NCBI GenBank assembly: GCA_037447655.1
Contig: JBBHKE010003420.1
Coordinates: 1-62,000 of the forward strand
Origin: Zygnema cylindricum
Taxonomy: Eukaryota; Streptophyta; Zygnematophyceae; Zygnematales; Zygnemataceae
Length of the DNA: 62,000 nucleotides
Direction: 5' to 3'
Shown here: positions 61,243 to 62,000 of the stretch, piece by piece
How positions within the stretch are numbered: position 1 is the stretch's first letter
How the letters are laid out: each line of letters begins with the position of its first letter
The notes under the pieces: model-generated
What the model was told of the DNA's origin: nothing
The model's input: the letters and a program-made list of their open reading frames with translations, nothing else
Databases searched by the model: none
Program-made: the position numbers and the translations under genes

Positions 61243-62000
61243 CCATTTTCTTGGAGAAAATCCCCCAAAAAAGAATGATTGAAGAATTTTTTCCCATTTT
61301 AGACAATTTTTTGAAATTTTTGGTACAAAACAGTTAAATTTCTTTGGTACTCCGCCCCGATTTTGGGGTTTGAATATTTTGTGGTTGCATGTTCTATTAA
61401 AATTCTTGATATAGGGGAGGGAGAATGTGAAGGTGGGAGGGAGAGAGGTGGGAGGGGATGGAGTTTTTCCTGTTGTTTTTGTTTGAACAATTTTTTTTTC
61501 AAATTTTGGGCATTTGGAAATAAAGTTGAGATGGTTTTTTTTTTTTCTTAATCTTTTTTGTTTTTTTGGGGGTAGGATTCTCAATATTGAAACTTGAAAA
61601 AAAGTAAAAATGTATATATATATATTTTCATACTTCTTTTGCAAACGATAAAGGAATGATAAATTTAGGATTGAAATAGGGTATTTATTGAATTTTTCAC
61701 AAATAGTATATTTCACCTGTTTTTATTAGATACTTTGTCTTTTTTCCCTGTGTGATGGTTTTTTTAATTTAAAGTTTGTAATTCAGATTCAAAATTTTAG
61801 CTTTGAAAAGTTGAAGTTTCTTTAATGGTGTGAAAGAAATAAAAAACAAAAAGTGAAAGAAAAAACATTCAACGGATTCTTCTTTCGCTTTCCCATTTAT
61901 TTTTCTTTTCTTTCATCGAAGGATATTTCAAGACCATGAAAACCCTAAAAGTTTTTCATGTCAACCTCCTTAACAACTTATTTTGCATGCCAAGCCATAG

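Overview
The window is a eukaryotic, intron-containing, repeat-rich segment. A green-plant (streptophyte-like) host is my best inference. The Ty1/copia elements in the left half carry primer-binding sites that match the anticodon arm of a plant-type initiator tRNA-Met, and the introns are T- and CT-rich. I cannot name the species. No bacterial or organellar genes are visible.

Bases 1 to about 33,900 are a thicket of Ty1/copia LTR retrotransposons. I call the families A to E for bookkeeping. An internally deleted element (1-5,360) is interrupted by a family C fragment. A three-level nest follows: a family D element (about 6,278-23,322) was split by a minus-strand family B element (6,873-19,088), which was split by a nearly intact family A element (11,314-17,762, two 1,049-bp LTRs, TSD TCGCT). 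Next come a truncated plus-strand family B element (24,273-27,187) and a hybrid element (27,192-33,334) that joins a family C 5' end to a family A body and 3' LTR. Bases 33,887-36,680 hold decayed minus-strand open frames that I cannot assign. Bases 36,690-37,930 are the RNase H end and LTR of a fifth copia family, E.

Bases about 37,950-62,000 are different. They hold a tandem array of three related plus-strand genes (copies A, B and C; exon 2 at 38,022, 48,192 and 59,672, a period of 10-11 kb). In copies B and C, exon 1 encodes a signal peptide plus a short acidic stretch. Copies A and B then have strings of very small exons (42, 45, 48, 63 or 123 nt). Every intact one is flanked by AG and GT, has a length divisible by three and is in phase 1-1. 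Most encode variants of one 14-16-residue acidic module with the core G-R-x-T-M-E-E-D-R-E-T-L-E-D. Two other modules carry cysteines. The last exon adds four codons and a stop in copies A and B. The exons lie in polypyrimidine introns, and each cysteine-module exon sits between an upstream CT-rich tract and a downstream GGGAGGG/GGTTTTGGGG tract. I read this as an undescribed secreted, modular microexon gene family that changes by gaining and losing exon cassettes. Copy B looks the most complete. Copy A lacks exon 1, next to the family E LTR. Copy C has lost its microexons and carries a 246-bp insertion with a tRNA-like sequence in intron 1 and a MITE further down.

Between the gene copies lie two adjacent TA-flanked MITEs (46,088-46,794), a solo LTR with TSD AGAGG (43,059-43,661), a minus-strand family E LTR (57,646-58,035) and AT-rich spacer. 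All calls come from reading the sequence; no database search or RNA evidence was available.
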